A stretch of 64,000 bases of DNA from Candidatus Poribacteria bacterium (GTDB lineage: Bacteria; Poribacteria; WGA-4E; WGA-3G). The notes under the pieces were generated by a model. The model was not told the DNA's origin, ran no database searches, and worked only from the letters and a program-made list of their open reading frames with translations. This document shows, piece after piece, positions 25,948 to 34,133 of this stretch (position 1 is its first letter; every line of letters begins with the position of its first letter). The translations under genes and the position numbers were made by a program. Location of the stretch: NCBI GenBank assembly GCA_012267415.1, contig JAAXGN010000016.1, positions 124,001 to 188,000 on the forward strand, written 5' to 3'.

Positions 25948-26397
25948 ATGCAACAACTTGGCGAAGCCAAATTGAGTCTCATGGCAACGCGAATACGAGA
26001 ACGCAAACCACCGACACTCAGTATGGCACCTATGATTGATTGTGTGTTCCTGCTCCTGATTTTCTTCATGGTGTCTACAACGTTTACACCCATGCCGGGG
26101 ATACGCGTACAACTTCCACCCCCTGGTGAACCGTCACAGGATAAGCCGAAAGGACTCATCGTAAAAATCGACAATCCGACTGGTAATCTAAAAACGGGGA
26201 CTATGTTGTTAAACGGTGAGGTCGTACAGCTCGGCGACATGTTTGCACGACTCTTTAACGCACCTGAAGACCAGAAATCGATGCTTATTATCCAAGCACA
26301 ACGAGAAGTTTTCCATGAACAGATTGTTGAAGTGATGGATACAGCGAAAGATGCAGGTATTGATAAAATTGGATTCGCGATTGCCGCGCGTGAATGA
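25948..26397 (+). CDS. ExbD/TolR-family protein 1
   Basis: The 149-residue protein has a single membrane helix MAPMIDCVFLLLIFFMVS with the conserved proton-path Asp31, then a periplasmic domain (LIVKIDNPTGNL to KIGFAIA) of normal ExbD/TolR size. It would form the stator-type channel with the ExbB protein 60 bases upstream. GGGAGAA precedes the ATG. No tonB or tolA gene is in the window. Confidence 0.94.
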   Translation: MQQLGEAKLSLMATRIRERKPPTLSMAPMIDCVFLLLIFFMVSTTFTPMPGIRVQLPPPGEPSQDKPKGLIVKIDNPTGNLKTGTMLLNGEVVQLGDMFARLFNAPEDQKSMLIIQAQREVFHEQIVEVMDTAKDAGIDKIGFAIAARE

Positions 26398-26445
26398 CGC
26401 TGGCAATCTTAAAACGGTTCAAACCGTAAATAAAGGAGAATGCAC

Positions 26446-26919
26446 ATGGCTCTCCACATGTCACGCAGGCGGAAAACTGGTAGCGACGACGATATACCTA
26501 TGGCACCAATGATTGATTGTGTGTTTCTGTTACTCATTTTCTTCATGGTTTCTGCCATTATGAGGGTTCCACCACCATTTAGTGTAACACTACCAGACTC
26601 CACTACTGAGCATGAGTTTCCGAGAAAGAAGTATAACCTGTTTATCAGCAGCGACGATAAGATTGCAATTGATGACCGTGAGTTGTTTACCCTGGAAGAA
26701 GTAGGCCTCTTCATATCTGCTCATGAACATCAAATTAGCACTTTAATCATAAAAGCTGATAAACTCGCTAAACACGGACGGGTGATTGACGTAGTTGAAC
26801 GGGCAAAAATGAGTTCAGCGAAACCTGAAGGACTTGAGGTTGCATTTGCCGTCGCTGAAGACGAGAGTGGCGGTAGTAGCAGTATCGGCAGTGGTCCAAC
26901 ACCTGCACCAAGCGAGTAA
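26446..26919 (+). CDS. ExbD/TolR-family protein 2
   Basis: A second ExbD with the same helix (MAPMIDCVFLLLIFFMVS, Asp24) but a divergent periplasmic domain and a Ser/Gly/Pro tail. Two ExbD paralogues next to one ExbB suggest a mixed ExbD complex, as seen in some TonB-system variants. The ATG at 26446 is chosen because AGGAG lies seven bases before it; the ATG at 26440 is too close. A strong terminator ends the operon. Confidence 0.93.
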   Translation: MALHMSRRRKTGSDDDIPMAPMIDCVFLLLIFFMVSAIMRVPPPFSVTLPDSTTEHEFPRKKYNLFISSDDKIAIDDRELFTLEEVGLFISAHEHQISTLIIKADKLAKHGRVIDVVERAKMSSAKPEGLEVAFAVAEDESGGSSSIGSGPTPAPSE

Positions 26920-26958
26920 AGAACAGGTTCAACTAAAATTAATTTAAACTCACCTAAC

Positions 26959-26986
26959 AATAAGGGCAGCATACGCTGCCCTTATT
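26959..26986. terminator. Bidirectional intrinsic terminator between exbD and gltB
   Basis: A perfect 12-base stem AATAAGGGCAGC/GCTGCCCTTATT with an ATAC tetraloop, with T/A-rich flanks on both sides. It separates the convergent exbD and gltB genes and would serve both. Confidence 0.9.
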
Positions 26987-27012
26987 GTTGTTTATAGTAG
27001 ATACAGAAAAGA

Positions 27013-30000
27013 CTATTTCTTCTTGCGAGGTGTTCTACGAACACGTCGAGTGGGTTCAGGTGGAGGAGGCGGTGGAGGTGTAACAACCTTCCAGAAAAGC
27101 GGTAAGTATTTATCCCAATCGGTGAGAACTTGCTGTGCACGATAACTTTCAGTCAACTCAAGATGTTTCTGTATTAGTCCCACCAATGTATCTTCGTCAA
27201 CTTCGTCGCTTATCCGTTCTAACTTTATTATCTGTGGATTGATCCTTGTATCAAACTGTGCGTTTTCGTCAAGCACATAAGCGATACCCCCTGTCATACC
27301 AGCACCGAAGTTACGTCCTGTTTCTCCTAAAATCACTACAGTGCCCCCCGTCATGTATTCACATCCGTGGTCTCCCACTCCTTCTACAACGGAAGTAGCG
27401 CCACTGTTCCGAACACAGAAACGTTCACCCGCTCTACCAGCAGCAAATAGGAATCCATTTGTCGCACCATACAGCACAGTATTCCCGATAATCGTATTTT
27501 CATGGGGTTCAAAACGAGCGTCAGGAGAAGGCTTAATCACAAGTTCTCCGCCTGCCATGCCTTTACCGACATAGTCATTCGCCTCACCTGTCAGAACAAG
27601 CTGGATACCACCGATACAGAAGGCACCAAAACTCTGTCCAGCACTCCCTGTAAAATAGCATCGGATGGTCTCCTTTGGCAACGGTGTATCTCCATGCCGA
27701 TATGCAATTTCACCAGATAACTTAGCACCTACTGTCCGATGTGTATTACGGATAGGATATGAAAGCTGTATCGGTTCCTTTGCAGAGATTGCGGTCTCAG
27801 CATCTTGCAATATTTGGTCATCTAAAGGTGTATCAACTCGGTCATTGCGTTCCTGTAGGTGATATCGTGGTCTATTTCCTGTTGGATCAGCAGAGGTAAG
27901 AATTTCACCTAAATCCAGCGTAGATGCCTTTGGATATTCTGTCAAATCAGCCAATTCTAACAATTCTGGACGACCGATCACGTCGTTTAAAGAAGGATGA
28001 CCGAGGTTTGCTAAAAGTGCCCGGACTTCATTCGCTACGCCGAGCATAAAATTGACGACCATTTCAGGTGTACCGGGATATTTAGCTCGCAATGCGGGGT
28101 CTTGTGTCGCCACACCGACAGGACATGTGTTCAAATGGCATTGACGTGCCATTATACAACCTGTTGCTACCATAGCAGTTGTACCGAATCCGTATTCTTC
28201 AGCACCTAACATCGCTGCGATGACGATATCTCGTCCTGACCGCATACCACCATCAACTCTCAATACGACACGATCGCGTAGATCATTTTCTACCAACCGA
28301 TGCTGTGTTTCTGCAAGACCGAGTTCCCACGGTGTCCCTGCGTTCTTGATAGAACTTAGCGGTGACGCACCAGTGCCTCCTTCATGACCACTAATCTGGA
28401 TCACATCTGCGTACCCTTTTGCGACACCTGATGCAATAGTACCAATGAGAAACTCAGATACAAGTTTGACTGCAACTTTGGCTCTCGGATTAACTTGCTT
28501 TAGGTCGTAAATTAATTGTGCCAGGTCTTCAATAGAATATATGTCGTGATGGGGTGGTGGAGAGATTAGAGGTACACCGGGAATGGAGTGTCGAAGCTTA
28601 GCAATCTCCAAAGTCACTTTGTGTCCAGGGATCTGTCCACCTTCTCCTGGTTTTGACCCCTGTGCCATCTTGATTTCTAATTCTTTTGCTGAAGCGAGAT
28701 ATTGCGGTGTTACTCCAAACCGTCCAGAGGCAACCTGCTTTATTGCACTGGATGCCAAATCTCCATTCGGCTGTTCAACAAAACGACCACTGTCTTCACC
28801 CCCTTCACCGCTCCCTGACTTAGCACCGAGACGGTTCATCGCAATCGCTAAGGTTTCATGTGTTTCACGACTTAACGCGCCAAAAGACATGCTGCCTGTG
28901 GTAAAACGGCGAACAATGTCCTCTGCGGGTTCTACATCATCTATCGGGATCGGTGTGCTGGCTTTAAAAGCAAGTAAATCTCTTAGACTAAAAGGTTCAC
29001 CCTCTTCAACTGCCTCAACATATTCCGTATAGTCTTCAGTTTCACCACTCTTAACAAACTTGTGCATTGCTTTGAAAACTGTCGGATTAAAAGCGTGAAA
29101 TTCACCGTGTCTACGAAATCTGAAATAACCTGCTTCTTGGAGAGATCGTTTTTCGTCTTGTCCTCCATAGGCTTTGGTATAGAAATGTAGTGTTTCTGCG
29201 GCGATGTGTTCAAAACCGATACCGCTTAGACGTGATGGTGTTCCAGTAAAACACTTCTCAATGACAGATGCGTTGATGCCAATTGCCTCAAAGATCTGTG
29301 CACCGCGGTAACTTGAGACTGTGGAAATACCCATCTTCGCCATAATCTTCAAAATACCCTTCTCAACCGCTTCCCTATAGTTATCTATTGCCTGTTCAGT
29401 TGTAAATTCCTCAAATTCTCCGTTCTCAGCAAGTTGAACAATTGTGGAGAATGCAAGGTACGGATTGATAGCATCCGCACCATAACCGAGTAGCACTGCA
29501 TAGTGATGTTCTTCACGAGGGTCTCCCGCTTCCGCTATTAGACTGACCTGTCGTCTTTTGCCTTCCCGAATGAGATGGTGGTGTACTGCACCAATTGCCA
29601 GCAGCATGGGAATAGGCGCGGATTCGGCATTGACACCTATATCACTTAAAACCAGAAGTGTATTGCCAGCATTAACTGCTTCTAAGACCTTTTCACATAA
29701 ACTCTCAAGTGCATTTTCCAATCCCTGTTCACCGGCAGCAACAGGAAAACAGACAGGAATCGTCGCAAGTTTAAACTCAGACAGGTTCTGAGTCCGCAGT
29801 GCTTCTAACTCTTCATTTGTCAAAATAGGCGTTTTCAGACGAATTAAATGTGCATGCTTCTCAGTTTCCGTGAGTAAACTGTGACGTCTGCCGAGATAAG
29901 TCGTCAGGGACATAACCATTCGTTCCCGGAGTGAATCAATTGCAGGATTGGTAACTTGTGCAAATAACTGTTTGAAATAGTGATAGAGCAAACGTGGATG

Positions 30001-31503
30001 TCGTGAGATAACAGCAGGAGGTGTATCATCTCCCATTGATCCAACCGCTTCCTTGGATTCCATCACCATCGGCTTAATAAAACGTTCTACATCTTCCACC
30101 ATATACCCAAATGCTTTTTGCTGTGTTTCCAGATTATCAGGTATAGGGGTTACAGTTCCCAAGGGGGGTGGATTGAGTTCATCCAACTGCGTACTCTGTT
30201 TCAACCAATTTGCATAAGGTTTCTGCTGGGAGATCTCCATTTTAATATCTGAATTCTTTAGCAACTGTCCGCGTGTTGTATCAACAGCAATCATCTGTCC
30301 TGGACCCAATCGTCCCTTTTCCACCACGCGACTATCATCTAATTCAATAATGCCGACCTCAGACCCCATGACAACGAGTCCATCATCGGTAACTTTATAA
30401 CGAGCAGGTCTGAGTCCGTTTCTGTCTAAACTGGCACCGATGATTTTTCCATCGGTAAATGCAACGGCAGCCGGACCATCCCAAGGTTCACTGACGCATG
30501 ATAAGAACTCATAGCAAGCTTTGATAGCAGGTGGCATATCCGGAATCTGCTCGTAAGCCTCAGGCATTAAACACATCATTGAATGGAGAATACTACGTTC
30601 AGAATGTGTTAGCAATTCCAAAGCATTGTCAAGACTCATAGAGTCACTGCCGTGTGGGTTGATAATAGGTGCAAGTTTCTTGATATCCACATCACCCCAT
30701 ACCGGTGAATTCATCTCTGCTTCACGCGCACGCATCCAGTTCCGATTTCCCATCAACGTATTGATCTCACCGTTGTGTGCTAACATGCGGAAGGGTTGAG
30801 CAAGAGACCATGTCGGGGAAGTATTCGTGCTATAACGTTGATGGAAAACTGCTAAAGCAGCTTCAAAATCAGGGTCACGCAAATCCGAATAAAACATGGC
30901 TAACTGCGGTGCCACGAGAAGTCCTTTGTAGACTATTGTCCGGTGGGAAAAAGATGCGATATGACAACCATCCAGCTGCCGGTCCGTAATCCGATGTTCT
31001 ATCTCCTTGCAGATGAGATAGAGACGTTGTTCAAATTTCTCGATGGGGACATGCGTAGGTCTGCCGACAAGTACCTGCTCTATTCGCGGCAAGGTTGAAA
31101 GTGCTTTGTCACCAAGAGCAGATTCATCAATCGGTACTGGACGCCATCCGAAAAGTGGAAAATCGTACTGTCTTAATATATCAGCAACGATTTCTCGTCC
31201 CTGTTCTTGTGCAACAAGATCAGTTCCTGGTAGGAACATCATACCCACTGCAAGGTCATTGATTATATCAAGGTTTACGTTAAGTTTTTCTAATTCTCTC
31301 TTAAATAATTTTTCCGGTATCTGTGTTAGGATACCTGCGCCATCGCCAGTTTTAGCATCCGCTGCCACAGCACCACGGTGCGTTAGATTCGTTACTGCTT
31401 GAATTGCCATTTCCAATATAGCATGACTTTTACTCCCAGAACAGTTTGCGATAAATCCTACTCCACAAGCATCCTTCTCATATAAATGTTGATACATTTG
31501 CAA
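27013..31503 (-). CDS. gltB: Glutamate synthase large subunit
   Basis: The 1496-residue enzyme makes glutamate from glutamine and 2-oxoglutarate. Order: class-II glutaminase domain with catalytic Cys13 exposed after a short propeptide (YEKDACGVGFIA), central domain, FMN synthase domain with the 3Fe-4S motif CHLNTC preceded by CIMARQ, and the GXGXG domain (GGELVIKPS, GRAGERFCVRNSG). The C-terminus carries seven prolines in a row and a basic RRVRRTPRKKK tail, an odd addition. The first codon is either TTG at 31503 (GGAG seven bases upstream) or ATG at 31497. No gltD small-subunit gene adjoins. Confidence 0.97.
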   Translation of the reverse strand: MQMYQHLYEKDACGVGFIANCSGSKSHAILEMAIQAVTNLTHRGAVAADAKTGDGAGILTQIPEKLFKRELEKLNVNLDIINDLAVGMMFLPGTDLVAQEQGREIVADILRQYDFPLFGWRPVPIDESALGDKALSTLPRIEQVLVGRPTHVPIEKFEQRLYLICKEIEHRITDRQLDGCHIASFSHRTIVYKGLLVAPQLAMFYSDLRDPDFEAALAVFHQRYSTNTSPTWSLAQPFRMLAHNGEINTLMGNRNWMRAREAEMNSPVWGDVDIKKLAPIINPHGSDSMSLDNALELLTHSERSILHSMMCLMPEAYEQIPDMPPAIKACYEFLSCVSEPWDGPAAVAFTDGKIIGASLDRNGLRPARYKVTDDGLVVMGSEVGIIELDDSRVVEKGRLGPGQMIAVDTTRGQLLKNSDIKMEISQQKPYANWLKQSTQLDELNPPPLGTVTPIPDNLETQQKAFGYMVEDVERFIKPMVMESKEAVGSMGDDTPPAVISRHPRLLYHYFKQLFAQVTNPAIDSLRERMVMSLTTYLGRRHSLLTETEKHAHLIRLKTPILTNEELEALRTQNLSEFKLATIPVCFPVAAGEQGLENALESLCEKVLEAVNAGNTLLVLSDIGVNAESAPIPMLLAIGAVHHHLIREGKRRQVSLIAEAGDPREEHHYAVLLGYGADAINPYLAFSTIVQLAENGEFEEFTTEQAIDNYREAVEKGILKIMAKMGISTVSSYRGAQIFEAIGINASVIEKCFTGTPSRLSGIGFEHIAAETLHFYTKAYGGQDEKRSLQEAGYFRFRRHGEFHAFNPTVFKAMHKFVKSGETEDYTEYVEAVEEGEPFSLRDLLAFKASTPIPIDDVEPAEDIVRRFTTGSMSFGALSRETHETLAIAMNRLGAKSGSGEGGEDSGRFVEQPNGDLASSAIKQVASGRFGVTPQYLASAKELEIKMAQGSKPGEGGQIPGHKVTLEIAKLRHSIPGVPLISPPPHHDIYSIEDLAQLIYDLKQVNPRAKVAVKLVSEFLIGTIASGVAKGYADVIQISGHEGGTGASPLSSIKNAGTPWELGLAETQHRLVENDLRDRVVLRVDGGMRSGRDIVIAAMLGAEEYGFGTTAMVATGCIMARQCHLNTCPVGVATQDPALRAKYPGTPEMVVNFMLGVANEVRALLANLGHPSLNDVIGRPELLELADLTEYPKASTLDLGEILTSADPTGNRPRYHLQERNDRVDTPLDDQILQDAETAISAKEPIQLSYPIRNTHRTVGAKLSGEIAYRHGDTPLPKETIRCYFTGSAGQSFGAFCIGGIQLVLTGEANDYVGKGMAGGELVIKPSPDARFEPHENTIIGNTVLYGATNGFLFAAGRAGERFCVRNSGATSVVEGVGDHGCEYMTGGTVVILGETGRNFGAGMTGGIAYVLDENAQFDTRINPQIIKLERISDEVDEDTLVGLIQKHLELTESYRAQQVLTDWDKYLPLFWKVVTPPPPPPPEPTRRVRRTPRKKK

Positions 31504-31705
31504 TCTAATACTCCAAGTAATATAAATGTTAGGTATCCGTTAGGTAAATACATCATCAGTCAGAAAAAAATATAAAATGGGCAAAAAATAATAATATCGG
31601 ATACCGCGTCTATTTAAGACGTATAGGCATTTTTGCCTTTAACTTCTGAATTTGATTATTTTTTTCTTCACTTAATATCAAGTTCTATTGGACATTCTAT
31701 TATGG
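31504..31705. other. AT-rich spacer upstream of gltB
   Basis: No gene is seen. GGTATCCG (31532-31539) and CGGATACC (31598-31605) form a widely spaced inverted repeat, and AGGCA-TTTT-TGCCT (31625-31638) a small hairpin; both lie in what should be the gltB promoter region and could be regulator sites. No confident -35/-10 pair was found. Confidence 0.4.
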
Positions 31706-31895
31706 TAACCCAAGTTGCTACCTATGTAGCACAATCTGCCAGATTGTGCCATAAGGAGCGCAAACTGGCAGTGAAATCAACGGTATGAATACCTTAATGG
31801 TATTCCCCGTGCTACAAATATTGGCTAATTATCAGCATTTTTTCATTAAAGGCGGTGTTTCCAGATCAAACACTTATAGGTAGCAACTTAGGTTA
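31706..31895. mobile_element. 190-bp MITE-like element
   Basis: Terminal inverted repeats of 20 bases (31706-31725 and 31876-31895, 19 of 20 matching; TAACCCAAGTTGCTACCTAT on the left) enclose about 150 bases with no gene. Inside is a 10-base palindrome GCACAATCTG/CAGATTGTGC (31729-31749). No clear target-site duplication is visible. It fills the gap between gltB and the glycosidase gene. Confidence 0.6.
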
Positions 31896-31914
31896 TGTTA
31901 GCCTCTGGCATTAT

Positions 31915-32853
31915 TTAGATCGTAGCCATCCCTGTCTGCCACTCTTTTCCCTTCTTACCTGCATATAGCATTACGTAAGTATCCTCGATTTCGAGTACTT
32001 GTCCTGTCAACACGCCATCGCAATCAAATGTCTCTGGATTGTCTGAAGGTGTAAATACTGGATTGTAAGGGTTTGGTTCATAAGTGGAGAAATCCTTTGT
32101 TCTTACATGTCCTATCCGCCAGAGTTCACCATCAAATCCTCCATAAAGGATATGAAAATATTGCGTCCCTTTAAACAGTTCAGTTTCGCGAACAGCTTTA
32201 CTATCCCATGTTTCTCCGCTTCCTATAAAAACAGGATTGTGAGGATTCTTTGTGACAGATGCTGGGTCATTCGTCGGTGCAGTGGCATGGCACATCGTCA
32301 AACCTTCACCAAATGATTGCGTTGCTTTTCCGGTATAAACAATGTGGATTGTATCACCCTCTACTGCGACAGAAGGGTGCGTTGATCCGTATCGTTCATG
32401 TTCAGTATCTGCGGGAATGACAGGGGTGGGACAGACGCGTTCCCATTCCCTCATATCCCCATTACTCACAAGCAGACCTGTCTGTTCGGGTGTCGTTTTT
32501 CCCTTACCGCGATAATACATGTAGTACTTATTATCCGCAGGATTCAGGAACGGAAAAGGATATTCAACAGCCATATTATCGAAACCGTGTGCCGAAGGTT
32601 CAAGGATTGGGTTCCGCGGATCTTGTGTGATGTCGGTCGGATCACTGATTGGTGCAGTTGCGTGCATTATCAACCAACGGATATCAACGTCGCGTTTACA
32701 CCAAATATAATGCACCGTATCATCAATGATGATAGCATGGGTCGCAGCTGCCCAGTACGGTGGTGGCAAAGAAATAATAGGATTGCCAGTCTCTATTCTT
32801 TTAAAACTGGCAAATACCTCAAATGGGATGGGCTCGGTGCTGACATCAATCAT
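31915..32853 (-). CDS. Five-bladed beta-propeller glycosidase-like protein (GH43/GH117/GH130-type)
   Basis: Repeated propeller blades are visible: WAAATHAIIIDDTVHYIWCKRD, MAVEYPFPFLNPADNKYYMYYRGKG and SVAVEGDTIHIVYTG. The pattern 'DPRNPILEPS ... NPHNPVFIGSGETWDSKAV ... NPYNPVFTPSD' is typical of clan GH-F/GH130-like hydrolases and phosphorylases. The 312-residue protein has no signal peptide, so it probably acts on oligosaccharides in the cytoplasm. The exact family and sugar cannot be fixed. It lies 35 bases after the coiled-coil gene on the same strand. Confidence 0.75.
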   Translation of the reverse strand: MIDVSTEPIPFEVFASFKRIETGNPIISLPPPYWAAATHAIIIDDTVHYIWCKRDVDIRWLIMHATAPISDPTDITQDPRNPILEPSAHGFDNMAVEYPFPFLNPADNKYYMYYRGKGKTTPEQTGLLVSNGDMREWERVCPTPVIPADTEHERYGSTHPSVAVEGDTIHIVYTGKATQSFGEGLTMCHATAPTNDPASVTKNPHNPVFIGSGETWDSKAVRETELFKGTQYFHILYGGFDGELWRIGHVRTKDFSTYEPNPYNPVFTPSDNPETFDCDGVLTGQVLEIEDTYVMLYAGKKGKEWQTGMATI

Positions 32854-32888
32854 AAGTCTTACCTATAAGATTCCGCATGGAATTAGGT

Positions 32889-34118
32889 CTACTGTCTTCC
32901 TTCTAAAACATTAAAATAAGCATCCAGTCCTTGACGAAATTCTTCGGGTAGCACACGACCTGTCTTACCCGTTGCCTGTTTCGGTGAACGTTTCTCAATG
33001 AATGCTGTCCCACTGTCATCACCCATACCTTTAAGCCTGAGGGCAGAAAGGATTGATGCTAATCCTTTTGCACTACCGCCACCCCCTGGTGTGTTCCCGC
33101 CGCCACCGCCGCTGGGAGTATTTGGTTCACGTTTGACTGCCAGCAATATTTCAATGGCTTCTGTGATCGCTGCGATTGCTTCATTGCCGGTCTCTGGTCT
33201 TGCGAGGATAGTTTCTGCTTCATCCATGACTTCAGCGGCCCTTGCTACCTTAGCAAGTTCCTGCTGGATGAATCTTGTATTCACTTCGGGCAGTAGACGG
33301 ATTTCACTTGCGATTTCTCGGGTTTCCTCTGCCAGGTCGTACTGTGTATCGCTTAAAGATTCACTACGTTCATAATACTTATCATCGTTCAGTGCTTTTC
33401 TTGCTTGTTCTACCTCACGCGTCTCTTCACGTAGTTTTATTTCTCTATTGATAACACGTAATACTCTTACGATGATTTCCGGGGGTAGATTAGGGACTTC
33501 ATTTATTTCACTATCTCCATCACCAGGAGGTGGCGGGGGTAATGGATCAACAAGTTGTTCTGCCCACCGATCCAGTGTGTCCGCCCAATATTCTGCCTCA
33601 ATAGTTGATTGTCCGATAAAATTCCTATTGATTGACTTTACCAACTCCGACAACTGTTTTGATATAGACGAATCTTCCATTTCCGAAAGAACACGTAGAT
33701 AATTTTCATTAGGCCGTCTGTCGGTGTATGCCGACATATCCTGCATAAGAGTTGACACATTCTTTAACTCTGCATCCTCAAGTGATGCAAGACGTTCGCG
33801 GACAACTTCATTATCTGTCGCTCCCTTTGCTAAACCGAATGTATCTAATTTATTCAGGTCTACTGCTATCTCAATCTGCTTACGAGATGCAGCTTTCAAA
33901 CGTTTCACGAATGTGCTGTTTTCAAAAGCAACAAGTAGTTTTTTAATTTCGTCAGAGTATTTGGCAAAATCATCAAGCAGATCTTCTTGCACTTCAATCG
34001 CATCATCAACCAACTCATCTGCCTGAGGGGTTGCCTCCTCTTGTTCCTGTTGGGGTTCTTGGTCTTGTGCTTGATTGTCGCTGTTGCTGCCTTTGAGTGT
34101 AGTTTGAGGAATGCCCAT
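32889..34118 (-). CDS. Coiled-coil/helical protein linked to a DUF4175-like protein, unknown function
   Basis: The 409-residue protein has a Gln/Glu-rich N-terminus, long charged helices (VEQARKALNDDKYYERSESL, EVNTRFIQQELAKVARAAEV), a polyproline linker (DPLPPPPPGDG) and a Gly-rich linker (SGGGGGNTPGGGG). There is no signal or membrane segment. The C-terminus RVLPEEFRQGLDAYFNVLEGRQ resembles the ends of proteins that follow DUF4175 genes in planctomycete-like genomes. It starts 15 bases after the upstream gene's stop. The GGAGGA ribosome site directly abuts the ATG and lies in a hairpin, so translation may depend on the gene upstream. Confidence 0.8.
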   Translation of the reverse strand: MGIPQTTLKGSNSDNQAQDQEPQQEQEEATPQADELVDDAIEVQEDLLDDFAKYSDEIKKLLVAFENSTFVKRLKAASRKQIEIAVDLNKLDTFGLAKGATDNEVVRERLASLEDAELKNVSTLMQDMSAYTDRRPNENYLRVLSEMEDSSISKQLSELVKSINRNFIGQSTIEAEYWADTLDRWAEQLVDPLPPPPPGDGDSEINEVPNLPPEIIVRVLRVINREIKLREETREVEQARKALNDDKYYERSESLSDTQYDLAEETREIASEIRLLPEVNTRFIQQELAKVARAAEVMDEAETILARPETGNEAIAAITEAIEILLAVKREPNTPSGGGGGNTPGGGGSAKGLASILSALRLKGMGDDSGTAFIEKRSPKQATGKTGRVLPEEFRQGLDAYFNVLEGRQ

Positions 34119-34123
34119 TCCTC
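34106..34123 (-). promoter_or_regulatory. Hairpin masking the ribosome site and start codon of the coiled-coil gene
   Basis: On the minus-strand mRNA, GAGGAA pairs with UUCCUC around the loop UGGGCA. The stem contains the Shine-Dalgarno sequence and the A of the AUG. Translation of the upstream gene, ending 15 bases away, would open it. Confidence 0.4.
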
Positions 34124-34133
34124 CGACTATTTT

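Noticed and set aside
28583-29032. 149-codon plus-strand frame inside gltB
   Set aside because: Antisense to the conserved synthase domain, with atypical composition.
31700-31905. Target-site duplication around the MITE-like element
   Set aside because: The bases flanking the two ends do not match convincingly, so none is claimed.
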